Assembly: GCF_001667035.1 (NCBI RefSeq) | Contig: NZ_LZIR01000023.1 | Coordinates: 1 to 64,000, forward strand | DNA: 64,000 nt | Direction of reading: 5' to 3' | Source of the DNA: Mycobacterium sp. 852002-51057_SCH5723018 | GTDB taxonomy: Bacteria > Actinomycetota > Actinomycetes > Mycobacteriales > Mycobacteriaceae | Shown here: piece after piece, positions 29,834 to 38,283 of the stretch | Layout: every line of letters starts with the position of its first letter | How positions within the stretch are numbered: position 1 is the first letter of the stretch | Program-made: the position numbers and the translations under genes | The notes under the pieces: generated by a model | Databases searched by the model: none | The model's input: only the letters and a program-made list of their open reading frames with translations | Told to the model about the DNA's origin: nothing

Positions 29834-31494
29834 CCGGAGCCCACCCGGATAGCGCGACCATTTCACCGCTGCCCTTGGCCGCCGATCTCCGTAGCGCCGA
29901 CAACCGGGATTGCCCCAGCCACACTGACGTTTTGGGCGCGGCTTTGGCGGATGTCGTGGGTGGACCCGTCGGCCGGCACGCGCTGATCGGGCGAACCCGA
30001 GTGATGACCCCGGTGCGGGTCATGTTCTTGATCGCGCTGGTGTTCCTGGCACTGGGCTGGTCGACGAAGGCGGCGTGCCTGCAGAGCACGAGCACGGGGA
30101 CGGGCGATCAGCGCGTGGCCAATTGGGCAAACCAGCGTGCGTATTACGAGTTGTGCTACTCCGACACGGTGGCCCTCTACGGCGCCGAGTTGTTGAACCA
30201 GGGCAAGTTTCCGTACAAGTCCAGCTGGATCGAGACCGACACCAGCGGCGCACCACAGACCCGCTACGACGGGCAGCCCGCGGTGCGATACATGGAGTAT
30301 CCGGTGTTGACCGGCGTCTATCAGTACGTGTCGATGGCATTGGCGAAGACCTACACCGCGCTGAGCAAGGTCGCACCCCTTCCGGTGGTCGCCGAGGTGG
30401 TGATGTTTTTCGACGTCGCGGCGTTCGGGTTGGCGTTGGCCTGGCTGGCGACGGTGTGGGCAACCGCTGGGCTGTCGGGCCGGCGAATCTGGGACGCGGC
30501 CCTGGTGGGCGCCTCGCCGCTGGTGATCTTTCAGATATTCACCAACTTCGATGCTCTGGCAGCGGCGTTCGCGATGGGCGGCCTGTTGGCATGGGCGCGG
30601 CGCAAACCCGTGCTCGCCGGCGTTCTGATCGGCTTGGGCGCGGCGGCCAAGCTCTTCCCGCTGTTGCTTCTGGGTCCGATGTTGGTGCTGGCTATCCGGA
30701 CCGGGCCCGTCGCGGCCCTGGGGCGCACCGCGGGGACGGCGGTGGCGACGTGGTTGTTGGTCAATCTTCCCGTGCTGGTGCTGTTTCCGCGGGGGTGGTC
30801 GGAGTTTTTCCGACTCAATACCCGCCGCGGCGACGACATGGACTCGTTGTACAACGTGGTGAAGTCGTTTACCGGCTGGCGTGGTTTCGATCCGAACCTG
30901 GGCTTCTGGGAGCCGCCGACAATGCTGAACGCCGTCGTCGCCGTGCTGTTCGCATTGTGTTGTGCGGCAATAGCCTACGTCGCGTTCACCGCTCCGCGGC
31001 GGCCGCGGGTGGCGCAGCTGGCGTTCTTGGTGGTGGCGGCCTTCCTGTTGACCAACAAGGTGTGGAGCCCACAGTTTTCGTTGTGGCTGGTGCCGCTCGC
31101 GGTGCTGGCTTTGCCGCATCGGCGAATCCTGTTGGCGTGGATGACGATTGACGCGCTGGTTTGGGTGCCGCGGATGTATTACCTGTATGGCAATCCGAAC
31201 CGCGGGCTGCCCGAACAGTTCTTCACCATGGCGGTGTTGCTGCGTGACATCGCGGTCGTGGCGCTGTGCGCCTTGGTAATCCGGCAGATTTACCGGCCCG
31301 CCGAGGATCTGGTGCGCTGGGACGGACGGGTGGACGACCCGGCGGGCGGCCCCTTCGACCGCGCCCACGACGCACCGCCCCGTTGGCTGCCGGGCTGGTT
31401 GCGTCCGCACCGGGCACGGCGGCCGTCCGCCGCAACGCCACCCGAAACGGAGAGCGGGACCGACCCGGTGGGCGTGACCGGCGCCGGGGCATGA
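29830..31494 (+). CDS. GT87/DUF2029-type polyprenol-dependent mannosyltransferase-like membrane protein (Rv0051-like)
   Basis: 554 residues, GTG 29830 overlapping the ponA1 stop. About ten hydrophobic helices are seen. The first periplasmic loop includes ELCYSDTVALYGAELL with an acidic pair and later EYPVLTGVYQYVSM, which carries the GT-C-type E-Y-P signature of DUF2029 (GT87) proteins. Members such as PimE add mannose from polyprenyl-phosphate-mannose on the outer face. The donor and acceptor here are not known. A hydrophilic C-terminal tail (about 60 residues) is cytoplasmic by prediction. It is in an operon with ponA1. Confidence 0.85.
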   Translation: MTGAHPDSATISPLPLAADLRSADNRDCPSHTDVLGAALADVVGGPVGRHALIGRTRVMTPVRVMFLIALVFLALGWSTKAACLQSTSTGTGDQRVANWANQRAYYELCYSDTVALYGAELLNQGKFPYKSSWIETDTSGAPQTRYDGQPAVRYMEYPVLTGVYQYVSMALAKTYTALSKVAPLPVVAEVVMFFDVAAFGLALAWLATVWATAGLSGRRIWDAALVGASPLVIFQIFTNFDALAAAFAMGGLLAWARRKPVLAGVLIGLGAAAKLFPLLLLGPMLVLAIRTGPVAALGRTAGTAVATWLLVNLPVLVLFPRGWSEFFRLNTRRGDDMDSLYNVVKSFTGWRGFDPNLGFWEPPTMLNAVVAVLFALCCAAIAYVAFTAPRRPRVAQLAFLVVAAFLLTNKVWSPQFSLWLVPLAVLALPHRRILLAWMTIDALVWVPRMYYLYGNPNRGLPEQFFTMAVLLRDIAVVALCALVIRQIYRPAEDLVRWDGRVDDPAGGPFDRAHDAPPRWLPGWLRPHRARRPSAATPPETESGTDPVGVTGAGA

Positions 31495-32132
31495 TGCAGG
31501 TCGCGATCCCGCTGTTCCCCCGGTTCACCGCGCTCGACGCGGTGGGTCCATACGAAGTGCTGCAGCGCATTCCGTCATTCGACGTGGTTTTCGTCGGACA
31601 CCGCCGGGGTGAGGTGCGAACAGAGAACGGGATGCTCGGCGTCAGCTGCGACGCCACCTTCGACGAAGTCGGCGCTCCCGACGTGGTGGTGTTTCCCGGC
31701 GGCATCGGAACCCGCCAGCTGATCCACGACGAAGACGTCCTCGCCTGGCTCCAGTCGGTTCACCCGAACACCACCTTCACCACCTCGGTGTGTACCGGCG
31801 CGCTGTTGCTGGCCGCGGCCGGCCTGCTCGACGGGCTCACCGCGACGACCCATTGGCGCGCCGCGGAGCTGCTCAACCAGTTGGGTGCGCGGTACGTGCC
31901 CGAACGCGTCGTCGAGCACCTACCACAGCGGATCGTCACCGCCGCCGGTGTGTCCAGCGGCATCGACATGGCGCTGCGGTTGGTCGAGCTGCTCGTCGAC
32001 CGCGAGGCCGCGCAGGCCGCGCAGCTCCTCATCGAATACGACCCACAGCCGCCGTTCGACGCGGGTGCGCTGAGCAAGGCCGATGACGCCACCGTGGCCA
32101 GGGCCAACGAGTACCTGCGGTCCCGGCAGTAA
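31491..32132 (+). CDS. DJ-1/PfpI family protein (Rv0052-like)
   Basis: 213 residues from ATG 31491, overlapping the GT87 stop by 4 bases. [16 protein letters not shown] and the nucleophile elbow [15 protein letters not shown] (Cys in VCTGA) match the DJ-1/PfpI fold, and [10 protein letters not shown] supplies a His near it. [10 protein letters not shown] is typical of the isonitrile hydratase-like subgroup, so it may be a hydratase or glyoxalase-like enzyme rather than a protease. It is last in the ponA1 operon, and the rpsF leader follows. Confidence 0.88.
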   Translation: MMQVAIPLFPRFTALDAVGPYEVLQRIPSFDVVFVGHRRGEVRTENGMLGVSCDATFDEVGAPDVVVFPGGIGTRQLIHDEDVLAWLQSVHPNTTFTTSVCTGALLLAAAGLLDGLTATTHWRAAELLNQLGARYVPERVVEHLPQRIVTAAGVSSGIDMALRLVELLVDREAAQAAQLLIEYDPQPPFDAGALSKADDATVARANEYLRSRQ

Positions 32133-32198
32133 CCGATTTAGCGGGGCAACCGCGCATCCGGTACCCTGGGGCGGTTGCCGACGCAGGCGACCCTCCTG

Positions 32199-32215
32199 CC
32201 ACGGACCGACCGTGG
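32199..32215 (+). promoter_or_regulatory. Hairpin in the rpsF leader, candidate S6:S18 autoregulatory element
   Basis: CCACGG (32199-32204), loop ACCGA, CCGTGG (32210-32215) form a perfect 6-bp stem 34 bases upstream of the rpsF ATG in a 116-base leader. Many bacteria carry an S6:S18-binding leader RNA with a CCG-containing loop in front of rpsF. The position fits, but I cannot test the covariation model. A TACCCT-like -10 lies near 32162. Confidence 0.4.
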
Positions 32216-32248
32216 CCGCTTGAGACCAGAGGAGGTGGTGAGGTTTCC

Positions 32249-32539
32249 ATGCGTCCATACGAAATCATGGTCATTCTTGACCCCACGCTCGACGAACGCA
32301 CCGTGGCCCCATCCTTGGAGACGTTCCTCAACGTCGTCCGCAAGGATGGCGGAACCGTCGACAAGATCGACATCTGGGGCAAGCGCCGCCTGGCCTACGA
32401 GATCGCCAAGCACGCCGAGGGCATTTACGTCGTCGTCGACCTGAAGGCCGAGCCGGCGACGGTATCCGAGCTCGATCGCCAGCTGAGCCTGAACGAGTCG
32501 GTGTTGCGCACCAAGGTGATGCGCACCGACAAGCACTGA
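32249..32539 (+). CDS. rpsF: 30S ribosomal protein S6
   Basis: 96 residues, starting [24 protein letters not shown], the standard S6 N-terminus, with the ferredoxin-like continuation [27 protein letters not shown] strong RBS (GGAGGTGG) is located about 10 bases upstream. S6 binds S18 in the 30S platform. It heads the rpsF-ssb-rpsR-rplI operon conserved across bacteria. Confidence 0.98.
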   Translation: MRPYEIMVILDPTLDERTVAPSLETFLNVVRKDGGTVDKIDIWGKRRLAYEIAKHAEGIYVVVDLKAEPATVSELDRQLSLNESVLRTKVMRTDKH

Positions 32540-32623
32540 CTGCCGACTGTCGGGATGGCTGCGTAGGCTCAGCGAAAACATTCATGACTCTCCACCATCT
32601 CGCGGCGGAACGAGGAGGAACCT

Positions 32624-33145
32624 GTGGCTGGTGACACCACCATCACCGTTGTCGGCAACCTGACTGCGGACCCCGAACTGCGGTTCACTCCGTCGGGCGC
32701 TGCCGTGGCGAATTTCACCGTCGCCTCGACGCCTCGGATCTATGACCGGCAGAGCGGGGAATGGAAAGACGGCGAGGCGCTGTTCCTGCGCTGCAACATC
32801 TGGCGAGAGGCCGCGGAAAACGTCGCCGAGAGCCTGACCCGTGGCGCCAGGGTGATCGTCACCGGGCGGCTCAAGCAGCGTTCCTTCGAGACGCGCGAAG
32901 GTGAGAAGCGCACCGTCGTCGAGGTCGAGGTCGACGAGATCGGGCCCTCCCTTCGGTACGCCACCGCCAAGGTCAACAAGGCCAGCCGCTCCGGCGGCGG
33001 AGGCGGCGGCTTCGGTGCCGGTGGCGGCGGTGGTGGCTCTCGCCCGGCGCCCGCGCAGGCGCCCAGTGCCGCGGGCGACGACCCGTGGGGGAGTGCTCCG
33101 GCTTCGGGGTCATTCGGCGGCGGCGACGACGAACCGCCGTTTTAA
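32624..33145 (+). CDS. ssb: Single-stranded DNA-binding protein
   Basis: 173 residues from GTG 32624 with GAGGAGG upstream. The OB fold includes [24 protein letters not shown] and [37 protein letters not shown] Gly-rich linker and the acidic tip DDEPPF follow; the tip recruits replication and repair proteins. It lies between rpsF and rpsR as in other actinobacteria. Confidence 0.98.
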   Translation: MAGDTTITVVGNLTADPELRFTPSGAAVANFTVASTPRIYDRQSGEWKDGEALFLRCNIWREAAENVAESLTRGARVIVTGRLKQRSFETREGEKRTVVEVEVDEIGPSLRYATAKVNKASRSGGGGGGFGAGGGGGGSRPAPAQAPSAAGDDPWGSAPASGSFGGGDDEPPF

Positions 33146-33187
33146 CGACAGAACTTCACACCAGTAAGAAACGAAAGAAAGACAGGC

Positions 33188-33442
33188 ATGGCCAAGTCCA
33201 CTAAGCGGCGCCCGGCTCCGGAAAAGCCGATCAAGGCGCGCAAATGCGTCTTCTGCGCAAAGAAGGGTCAAACAATCGACTACAAGGACACCGCATTGCT
33301 GCGCACATACATCAGTGAGCGCGGCAAGATCCGGGCGCGGCGTGTCACCGGCAACTGCGTGCAGCACCAACGCGACGTCGCGATCGCGGTGAAGAACGCC
33401 CGCGAGGTGGCTCTGCTGCCGTTCACCTCCTCGGCGCGTTAA
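33188..33442 (+). CDS. rpsR: 30S ribosomal protein S18 (zinc-binding, C+ form)
   Basis: 84 residues. It has [16 protein letters not shown] and GNCVQHQRD; the CxxC and additional Cys identify the zinc-binding form, corresponding to RpsR1 of M. tuberculosis (Rv0055). The zinc-free paralogue used in zinc starvation is encoded elsewhere. It binds S6 in the 30S platform. Confidence 0.97.
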   Translation: MAKSTKRRPAPEKPIKARKCVFCAKKGQTIDYKDTALLRTYISERGKIRARRVTGNCVQHQRDVAIAVKNAREVALLPFTSSAR

Positions 33443-33472
33443 CCCGCCATACCAACCGAAAGTACGTAAACG

Positions 33473-33931
33473 ATGAAGCTGATTCTGACGGCTGATGTCG
33501 ACCACCTCGGCACCGTCGGCGACACGGTCGACGTGAAGGACGGGTACGGCCGCAACTTCCTGCTCCCGCGTGGCCTGGCAATCGCCGCCTCGCGTGGCGC
33601 GGAGAAGCAGGCCGAGGAGATCCGCCGGGCCCGCGAAACCAAGACGGTACGCGACCTCGAGCACGCCAACGAACTCAAGGCGGAGATCGATGCGCTCGGC
33701 CCCGTCCCGCTGCCCGTGAAGGCCGCCGGCGACTCCGGCAAGCTGTTCGGCTCGGTGACGGCCGGTGACGTCGTCGCGGCCATCAAGAAGGCCGGCGGCC
33801 CAAACCTCGACAAGCGGATCGTCCGGCTACCCAAGACCCATATCAAGGCTGTGGGCACGCATCGGGTGTCAGTGCACCTGCACCCGGAGGTCGACGTCGA
33901 GGTCGCGCTCGACGTCGTCGCGGGCAGCTAA
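33473..33931 (+). CDS. rplI: 50S ribosomal protein L9
   Basis: 152 residues, beginning [36 protein letters not shown], the L9 signature. Then a long central helix links to the C-terminal domain ([20 protein letters not shown], then [15 protein letters not shown]). It is the last gene of the S6-SSB-S18-L9 operon; a hairpin follows 24 bases after the stop. Confidence 0.98.
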   Translation: MKLILTADVDHLGTVGDTVDVKDGYGRNFLLPRGLAIAASRGAEKQAEEIRRARETKTVRDLEHANELKAEIDALGPVPLPVKAAGDSGKLFGSVTAGDVVAAIKKAGGPNLDKRIVRLPKTHIKAVGTHRVSVHLHPEVDVEVALDVVAGS

Positions 33932-33954
33932 CCAAGTAGCGTTTGCTCGATCGA

Positions 33955-33980
33955 GGCGGCGCCCCTGTTCGGCCGCCGCC
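33955..33980 (+). terminator. GC-rich hairpin after rplI
   Basis: GGCGGCG (33955-33961) pairs with CGCCGCC (33974-33980) across a 12-base loop, 24 bases after the rplI stop. There is no T run, as is common for mycobacterial terminators. It is the likely end of the ribosomal-protein operon. Confidence 0.45.
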
Positions 33981-34164
33981 GCGGTTTGCGGGCTGTGAGC
34001 ATACCTTGAGTGGGCTTAGGGCCCGGCCACCGACGGCGGCCCTGGCGAACTTTTTCACCGGGGTCCCCGTATGACCCCCTTAACCACCCCGTAACGCGGC
34101 GAAAATATGGCCGAAAGCCAACACGCCCGACGCAGTAACCTGGCCCGACACGCCGTACGAATTC

Positions 34165-34249
34165 CTGTCCACACGAGACGCGCCGGGGTGTACTGCTCTT
34201 ATCAGCGCAGATGTCGCAGGGCCTCCAATTAATCCACAGGTTCTCCACA
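34165..34249. other. Three DnaA-box-like 9-mers upstream of dnaB, in a 528-base gap
   Basis: The gap 33932-34459 holds no convincing gene (an Rv0057 counterpart is not recognisable). It contains CTGTCCACA (34165-34173), TAATCCACA (34230-34238) and TTCTCCACA (34241-34249), all on the plus strand and one or two mismatches from the TTGTCCACA DnaA box. The last two are 11 bases apart, one helical turn. They may couple dnaB expression to DnaA or be a minor DnaA-titration site; this is inference. Confidence 0.4.
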
Positions 34250-34391
34250 CCCCGCTCAACACAGGTGTCGACGGATATGCACACACCATGCACAGGCTTA
34301 TGAACAGCGGGCCCTTTAAGTCCGCGCCAGCAACGTTTACCGTCGTCCCGGCGCTAGGCAACGTGGGTGCTTGGTCGGGGTTGTCGCCACC

Positions 34392-34421
34392 TTGACTTAC
34401 CCTCCGGGTGTCGGCTATCGA
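34392..34421 (+). promoter_or_regulatory. Candidate sigma-A-type promoter of dnaB
   Basis: TTGACT at 34392-34397 and TATCGA at 34416-34421 are separated by 18 bases, 39 bases upstream of the dnaB GTG. This is the best -35/-10 pair in the gap. GGGGGAGGAG lies just before the start codon as an RBS. Confidence 0.45.
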
Positions 34422-34459
34422 ATGTATGTTCGGATGGGTGTCCCAGGGGGAGGAGAACC

Positions 34460-37400
34460 GTGGCGGTCCTCGATGACTTGGCGCCGGGCATGGACGCTTC
34501 GCCGCCCAGTGAAGAGTTCGGCCGGCAGCCTCCGCAGGATCTGGCCGCCGAGCAGTCGGTGCTGGGCGGGATGCTGCTCAGCAAGGACGCCATCGCCGAC
34601 GTGCTGGAACGGCTCCGGCCCGGCGACTTCTATCGGCCAGCGCACCAGAATGTCTACGACGCGATCCTGGACTTGTACGGGCGCGGTGAGCCGGCCGACG
34701 CGGTGACGGTGGCGGCGGAGCTGGACCGCCGTGGCTTGCTGCGCCGCATCGGCGGAGCACCCTATCTGCACACCCTGATTTCGACGGTGCCGACGGCCGC
34801 CAACGCCGGCTACTACGCCGGCATCGTGGCCGAGAAGGCGCTGCTGCGCCGGCTGGTGGAGGCTGGGACGCGGGTGGTGCAATACGGCTACGCGGGCGCC
34901 GAGGGCGCCGACGTGGCCGAGGTGGTGGACCGGGCGCAGGCCGAAATCTATGACGTCGCCGATCGCCGGCTCTCCGAAGACTTCGTTCCGCTCGAGGATC
35001 TGCTGCAGCCGACGATGGACGAAATCGACGCCATCGCCTCCAGCGGCGGACTGTCGCGCGGCGTGCCCACCGGATTCACCGAACTCGACGAGGTGACCAA
35101 TGGGCTGCATCCGGGTCAGATGGTCATTGTGGCGGCCCGCCCGGGTGTGGGGAAGGCGCTTGGACTGGGCACGCCGCTGCCCACGCCGAGCGGTTGGACG
35201 ACGATGGGGGACGTGGCGGTCGGCGACGAGTTGCTTGACGCCGACGGGCGGCCGACGCGGGTGGTGGCTGCCACCGATGTGATGCTGGGGCGGCCGTGCT
35301 ACGCGGTGGAGTTCTCTGACGGCACAGTCCTTACCGCCGACGCCGCGCACCAGTGGCCGACGACTCGCGGAATCCGGACATCGGCGCAGTTGCGGAGCGG
35401 TTGGGACACGATCGCTCCGGCCGGGTCGATGCCGCGCTACGGCTCGCTCGGCATGACGACTGACTTGTTGGCTCCCGTACTGCAGATCAACTCGGTGCGC
35501 CGCGTGGAAAGCGTGCCGGTGCGTTGCGTGCAAGTGGACAATGCCGCGCGGCTTTATCTGGCCGGGCCGGGAATGGTGCCGACACATAATTCCACCCTGG
35601 GCCTCGACTTCATGCGGTCGTGTTCGATCAAGCACCGCCTCGCCAGCGTCATCTTCTCGCTGGAGATGAGCAAGTCCGAGATTGTGATGCGGCTACTCTC
35701 GGCGGAAGCGAAAATCAAACTCGCCGATATGCGTTCGGGTCGCATGAACGACGACGACTGGACTCGGCTGGCGCGGCGGATGAGCGAAATCAGCGAGGCG
35801 CCACTGTATATCGACGACTCGCCCAACCTGACCATGATGGAGATCCGGGCCAAGGCGCGCCGGCTGCGGCAGAAGGCCGACCTGAGGCTTATCGTGATCG
35901 ACTACATGCAGTTGATGACGTCGGGGAAGAAGCACGAATCGCGTCAAGTGGAAGTATCTGAATTCTCGAGGCATCTCAAGCTTTTGGCGAAAGAGCTTGA
36001 GGTTCCGGTGGTGGCGATCAGCCAGCTCAACCGTGGCCCCGAGCAACGGACCGACAAAAAGCCGATGCTGTCCGACCTTCGCGAGTCGGGCTGTCTGACC
36101 GCCGCCACGCGAATCCTGCGTGCCGACACCGGTGCCGAAGTCAGTTTTGGCGAGCTGATGCGAACGGGTGAGCGGCCGCTGGTGTGGTCTCTGGATGAGC
36201 GGCTGCGGATGGTCGCCCGGCCTATGACGAACGTGTTCCCGAGCGGCCGCAAGGAAGCCTTCCGGCTGCGGCTGGCCTCGGGCCGCGAGGTCGAGGCCAC
36301 CGGCAACCATCCGTTCATGAAGCTCGACGGCTGGACTCCGTTGGAGCAACTGAAGATTGGCGACCGGATCGCCGCGCCGCGCCGGGTGCCCGAGCCCGTC
36401 GACACGCAGCGAATGGATGATTCCGAGGTCATTCTGCTCGCCCACATGATCGGCGACGGGTCGTGCGTGAAGCGGCAACCGATCCGGTACGCATCGGTGG
36501 ACGAGGCGAACCTGGCCGCGGTGACGGTGTCCGCCGCGCACATCGGCGTGACCGCGGTCCGCGACGACTACCCAGCGGCGCGGGTTTCGACGCTGCGGTT
36601 GCGTGCGCCAGAGCGGCTGGCGCGCGGCCGGCGCAATCCCATCGCGGCCTGGCTCGATGGTCTGGGCCTGTTCGGATGCCGGAGCTACGAAAAGTTCGTG
36701 CCGCAGGCCGTATTTCGTGCGCCTAATGATCAGGTGGCGTTGTTCCTGCGTCACCTGTGGGCCACGGACGGCTCTGTCAGGTGGGATGCTAAGAGGGGCC
36801 AAGCCCGGATCTACTACGCGTCAACGAGTCGACAGCTCATCGACGATGTGACTCAGCTGCTATTGCGGGTTGGCGTTTTCGCGAGGATCAAGTACGCACC
36901 AAAGCTTGGGTACCGCGACTCGTGGCACCTGCACATTTACGGCGCGGAGAACCAGACGCGATTCCTTAACCACGTCGGCGTGCATGGCATGAAACAGGTG
37001 GCCGCGCAAGAGGTCCTGTCTCATCTCGAGAGCGTGGTACGCAATACAAATCTGGACACCGTCCCGAAGGAGATATGGGCGCGCGTCCGGGATGTGCTGT
37101 CTGCCAAACAGATGACGCATCGCCAGTTGGCCTCGGCAATGGGCACGCAGTTCTGCGGGTCTGCAATGTGGAAGCGCTCACCAAGCAGGTCACGAGTGCA
37201 TCGTGCCGCTGCACTGCTGGATGATCCCGAGATTCACGCGCTGGCCACCAACCACGTGTATTGGGACACGGTTGTTGAGATCACCAGCCTTGGCGAACAA
37301 GACGTCTACGACGGAACCGTAAGTGGGACACACAACTTCGTCGCGAACGGCATCAGCGTGCACAATAGTTTGGAACAAGATGCCGACGTCGTGATCCTCC

Positions 37401-37546
37401 TGCACCGGCCCGATGCCTTCGAGCGCGACGATCCGCGTGGGGGAGAGGCGGACTTCATTCTCGCCAAACACCGCAACGGCCCGACGAAGACTGTCACCGT
37501 CGCGCATCAGCTGCACCTGTCGCGATTCGCAAACATGGCGAGGTGA
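34460..37546 (+). CDS. dnaB: Replicative DNA helicase DnaB with two inteins
   Basis: 1028 residues from GTG 34460 (VAVLDDLAPGMD), preceded by a strong RBS. Two insertions interrupt an otherwise standard DnaB; removing them leaves 458 residues. The N-terminal domain (DLAAEQSVLGGMLLSKDAI) binds primase; the RecA-like domain has Walker A ARPGVGK|STLG, split by intein 1, Walker B-type LRLIVIDYMQLM, then SQLNRG and SDLRESG|SLEQDADVV, split by intein 2, and it ends HLSRFANMAR. Both inserts must splice out for a working helicase, since the first divides the ATP-binding loop itself and the second breaks the conserved motif after SQLNRG. M. tuberculosis DnaB has only the second as far as I recall. Confidence 0.97.
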   Translation: MAVLDDLAPGMDASPPSEEFGRQPPQDLAAEQSVLGGMLLSKDAIADVLERLRPGDFYRPAHQNVYDAILDLYGRGEPADAVTVAAELDRRGLLRRIGGAPYLHTLISTVPTAANAGYYAGIVAEKALLRRLVEAGTRVVQYGYAGAEGADVAEVVDRAQAEIYDVADRRLSEDFVPLEDLLQPTMDEIDAIASSGGLSRGVPTGFTELDEVTNGLHPGQMVIVAARPGVGKALGLGTPLPTPSGWTTMGDVAVGDELLDADGRPTRVVAATDVMLGRPCYAVEFSDGTVLTADAAHQWPTTRGIRTSAQLRSGWDTIAPAGSMPRYGSLGMTTDLLAPVLQINSVRRVESVPVRCVQVDNAARLYLAGPGMVPTHNSTLGLDFMRSCSIKHRLASVIFSLEMSKSEIVMRLLSAEAKIKLADMRSGRMNDDDWTRLARRMSEISEAPLYIDDSPNLTMMEIRAKARRLRQKADLRLIVIDYMQLMTSGKKHESRQVEVSEFSRHLKLLAKELEVPVVAISQLNRGPEQRTDKKPMLSDLRESGCLTAATRILRADTGAEVSFGELMRTGERPLVWSLDERLRMVARPMTNVFPSGRKEAFRLRLASGREVEATGNHPFMKLDGWTPLEQLKIGDRIAAPRRVPEPVDTQRMDDSEVILLAHMIGDGSCVKRQPIRYASVDEANLAAVTVSAAHIGVTAVRDDYPAARVSTLRLRAPERLARGRRNPIAAWLDGLGLFGCRSYEKFVPQAVFRAPNDQVALFLRHLWATDGSVRWDAKRGQARIYYASTSRQLIDDVTQLLLRVGVFARIKYAPKLGYRDSWHLHIYGAENQTRFLNHVGVHGMKQVAAQEVLSHLESVVRNTNLDTVPKEIWARVRDVLSAKQMTHRQLASAMGTQFCGSAMWKRSPSRSRVHRAAALLDDPEIHALATNHVYWDTVVEITSLGEQDVYDGTVSGTHNFVANGISVHNSLEQDADVVILLHRPDAFERDDPRGGEADFILAKHRNGPTKTVTVAHQLHLSRFANMAR
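35156..35590 (+). other. Mini-intein 1 in DnaB, class 3 type (145 residues, no endonuclease)
   Basis: It is inserted between GVGK and STLGLDF of the Walker A loop. The first residue is Ala, not Cys or Ser, so the usual first acyl shift is impossible. Block B reads TADAAHQW with His65 and Trp67. Block F has Cys124 (VRCVQVDN). The end is VPTHN followed by extein Ser, with Thr143, His144 and Asn145. Trp/Cys/Thr at these places is the WCT signature of class 3 inteins, in which the block F Cys starts splicing. There is no LAGLIDADG segment. The length equals that remembered for the M. leprae DnaB mini-intein. Confidence 0.9.
36092..37366 (+). other. Intein 2 in DnaB with LAGLIDADG homing endonuclease domain (425 residues)
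   Basis: It starts with Cys in SG|CLTAATRILRADTGAEV and ends ANGISVHN before extein Ser of SLEQDADVV. Block B is GNHPFMK. Two LAGLIDADG-like motifs, LLAHMIGDGS and LRHLWATDGS, retain their acidic residues. The block F/G region is DVYDGTVSGTHNFVANGISVHN. This is a class 1 intein with a full endonuclease, at the same site as the M. tuberculosis DnaB intein, in which I recall the second motif as degraded (WSAGGS). Endonuclease activity is therefore plausible here. Confidence 0.9.
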
Positions 37547-37779
37547 GCCAATTTATTATGCCGGCCGGTTGTCTGTAGCTTGCTCAAAGCGCTGACCAGA
37601 TCTGATCCGAAACGACCACACCTGCCCATGGTCACCGACGTGAGCCAGTCGGGTAACTTGCCCACATACGCACGACGCTCGGCACTGCGCCCTCGAGCAT
37701 GAGCCGGACGATTACGTTGGATCGAAGGAACATTTGCGACGGACTAGGTGCCATGTTCCATAACTGGGGCACCGGCATC

Positions 37780-38253
37780 TCATGCTGGGACGATTGAGTC
37801 GCCCTGCACCGCAATCGCCTTCGCTGCGAGCGGTTGAGATGCCGGACCGTTGGCCACTGAGCCGTCGAGCCTGAATCGGCTGCCGTGACACGGGCAACTG
37901 ATCGTCCCCCCTCGGACTTCGTTCACCTTGCACCCTGCGTGCGTGCAGGTGGTCGAAAAGCCATGAAAGTCGCCGCTGGCAGGCTGCGTGATCACGACGT
38001 CGCCAACGATCACACCCGATCCGACCGGGACATCCGCAGTCTTGGCCAGTGCGTTGGTCGGCGCCCTCGCTGCAGGGGGAGTTCCGGGGGTGCTCGGCGG
38101 CTGAGCACCGTTGGGGCTGGGCGCTTGAGCCGGCGAGGGTGCACCGATTGAGCCGGGCTTCTTGCCGTAGGTCGTACAAGCCGCAACCATGGCGGCGCCC
38201 ACAGCCAACCCAGCGACTAGAAATGTCTTGCGCGAGACGGGCAACTCTGCCAT
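37780..38253 (-). CDS. Rieske [2Fe-2S] lipoprotein
   Basis: 157 residues from ATG 38253 (another ATG two codons upstream). The N-terminus has RKTFLVAGLAVGAAMVAAC: a hydrophobic stretch ending in a lipobox-like VAAC, so it is probably a lipoprotein, possibly with Tat-type SRKTF export. A Pro-rich linker follows. The Rieske cluster motif is CTHAGC and CPCHGSRFRLDG. It is likely an electron carrier on the outer face of the membrane. It is 30 bases downstream of the DUF6529-like membrane protein on the same strand, which may be its redox partner. Confidence 0.88.
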   Translation of the reverse strand: MAELPVSRKTFLVAGLAVGAAMVAACTTYGKKPGSIGAPSPAQAPSPNGAQPPSTPGTPPAARAPTNALAKTADVPVGSGVIVGDVVITQPASGDFHGFSTTCTHAGCKVNEVRGGTISCPCHGSRFRLDGSVANGPASQPLAAKAIAVQGDSIVPA

Positions 38254-38283
38254 GTGCATGACCTCTTTCTCAGGGCAAGAATG

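Noticed and set aside
33928..34293. 121-codon frame upstream of dnaB as an Rv0057 counterpart
   Set aside because: It has no RBS, an irregular composition and overlaps the terminator-like hairpin; no similarity to a known protein is recognised.
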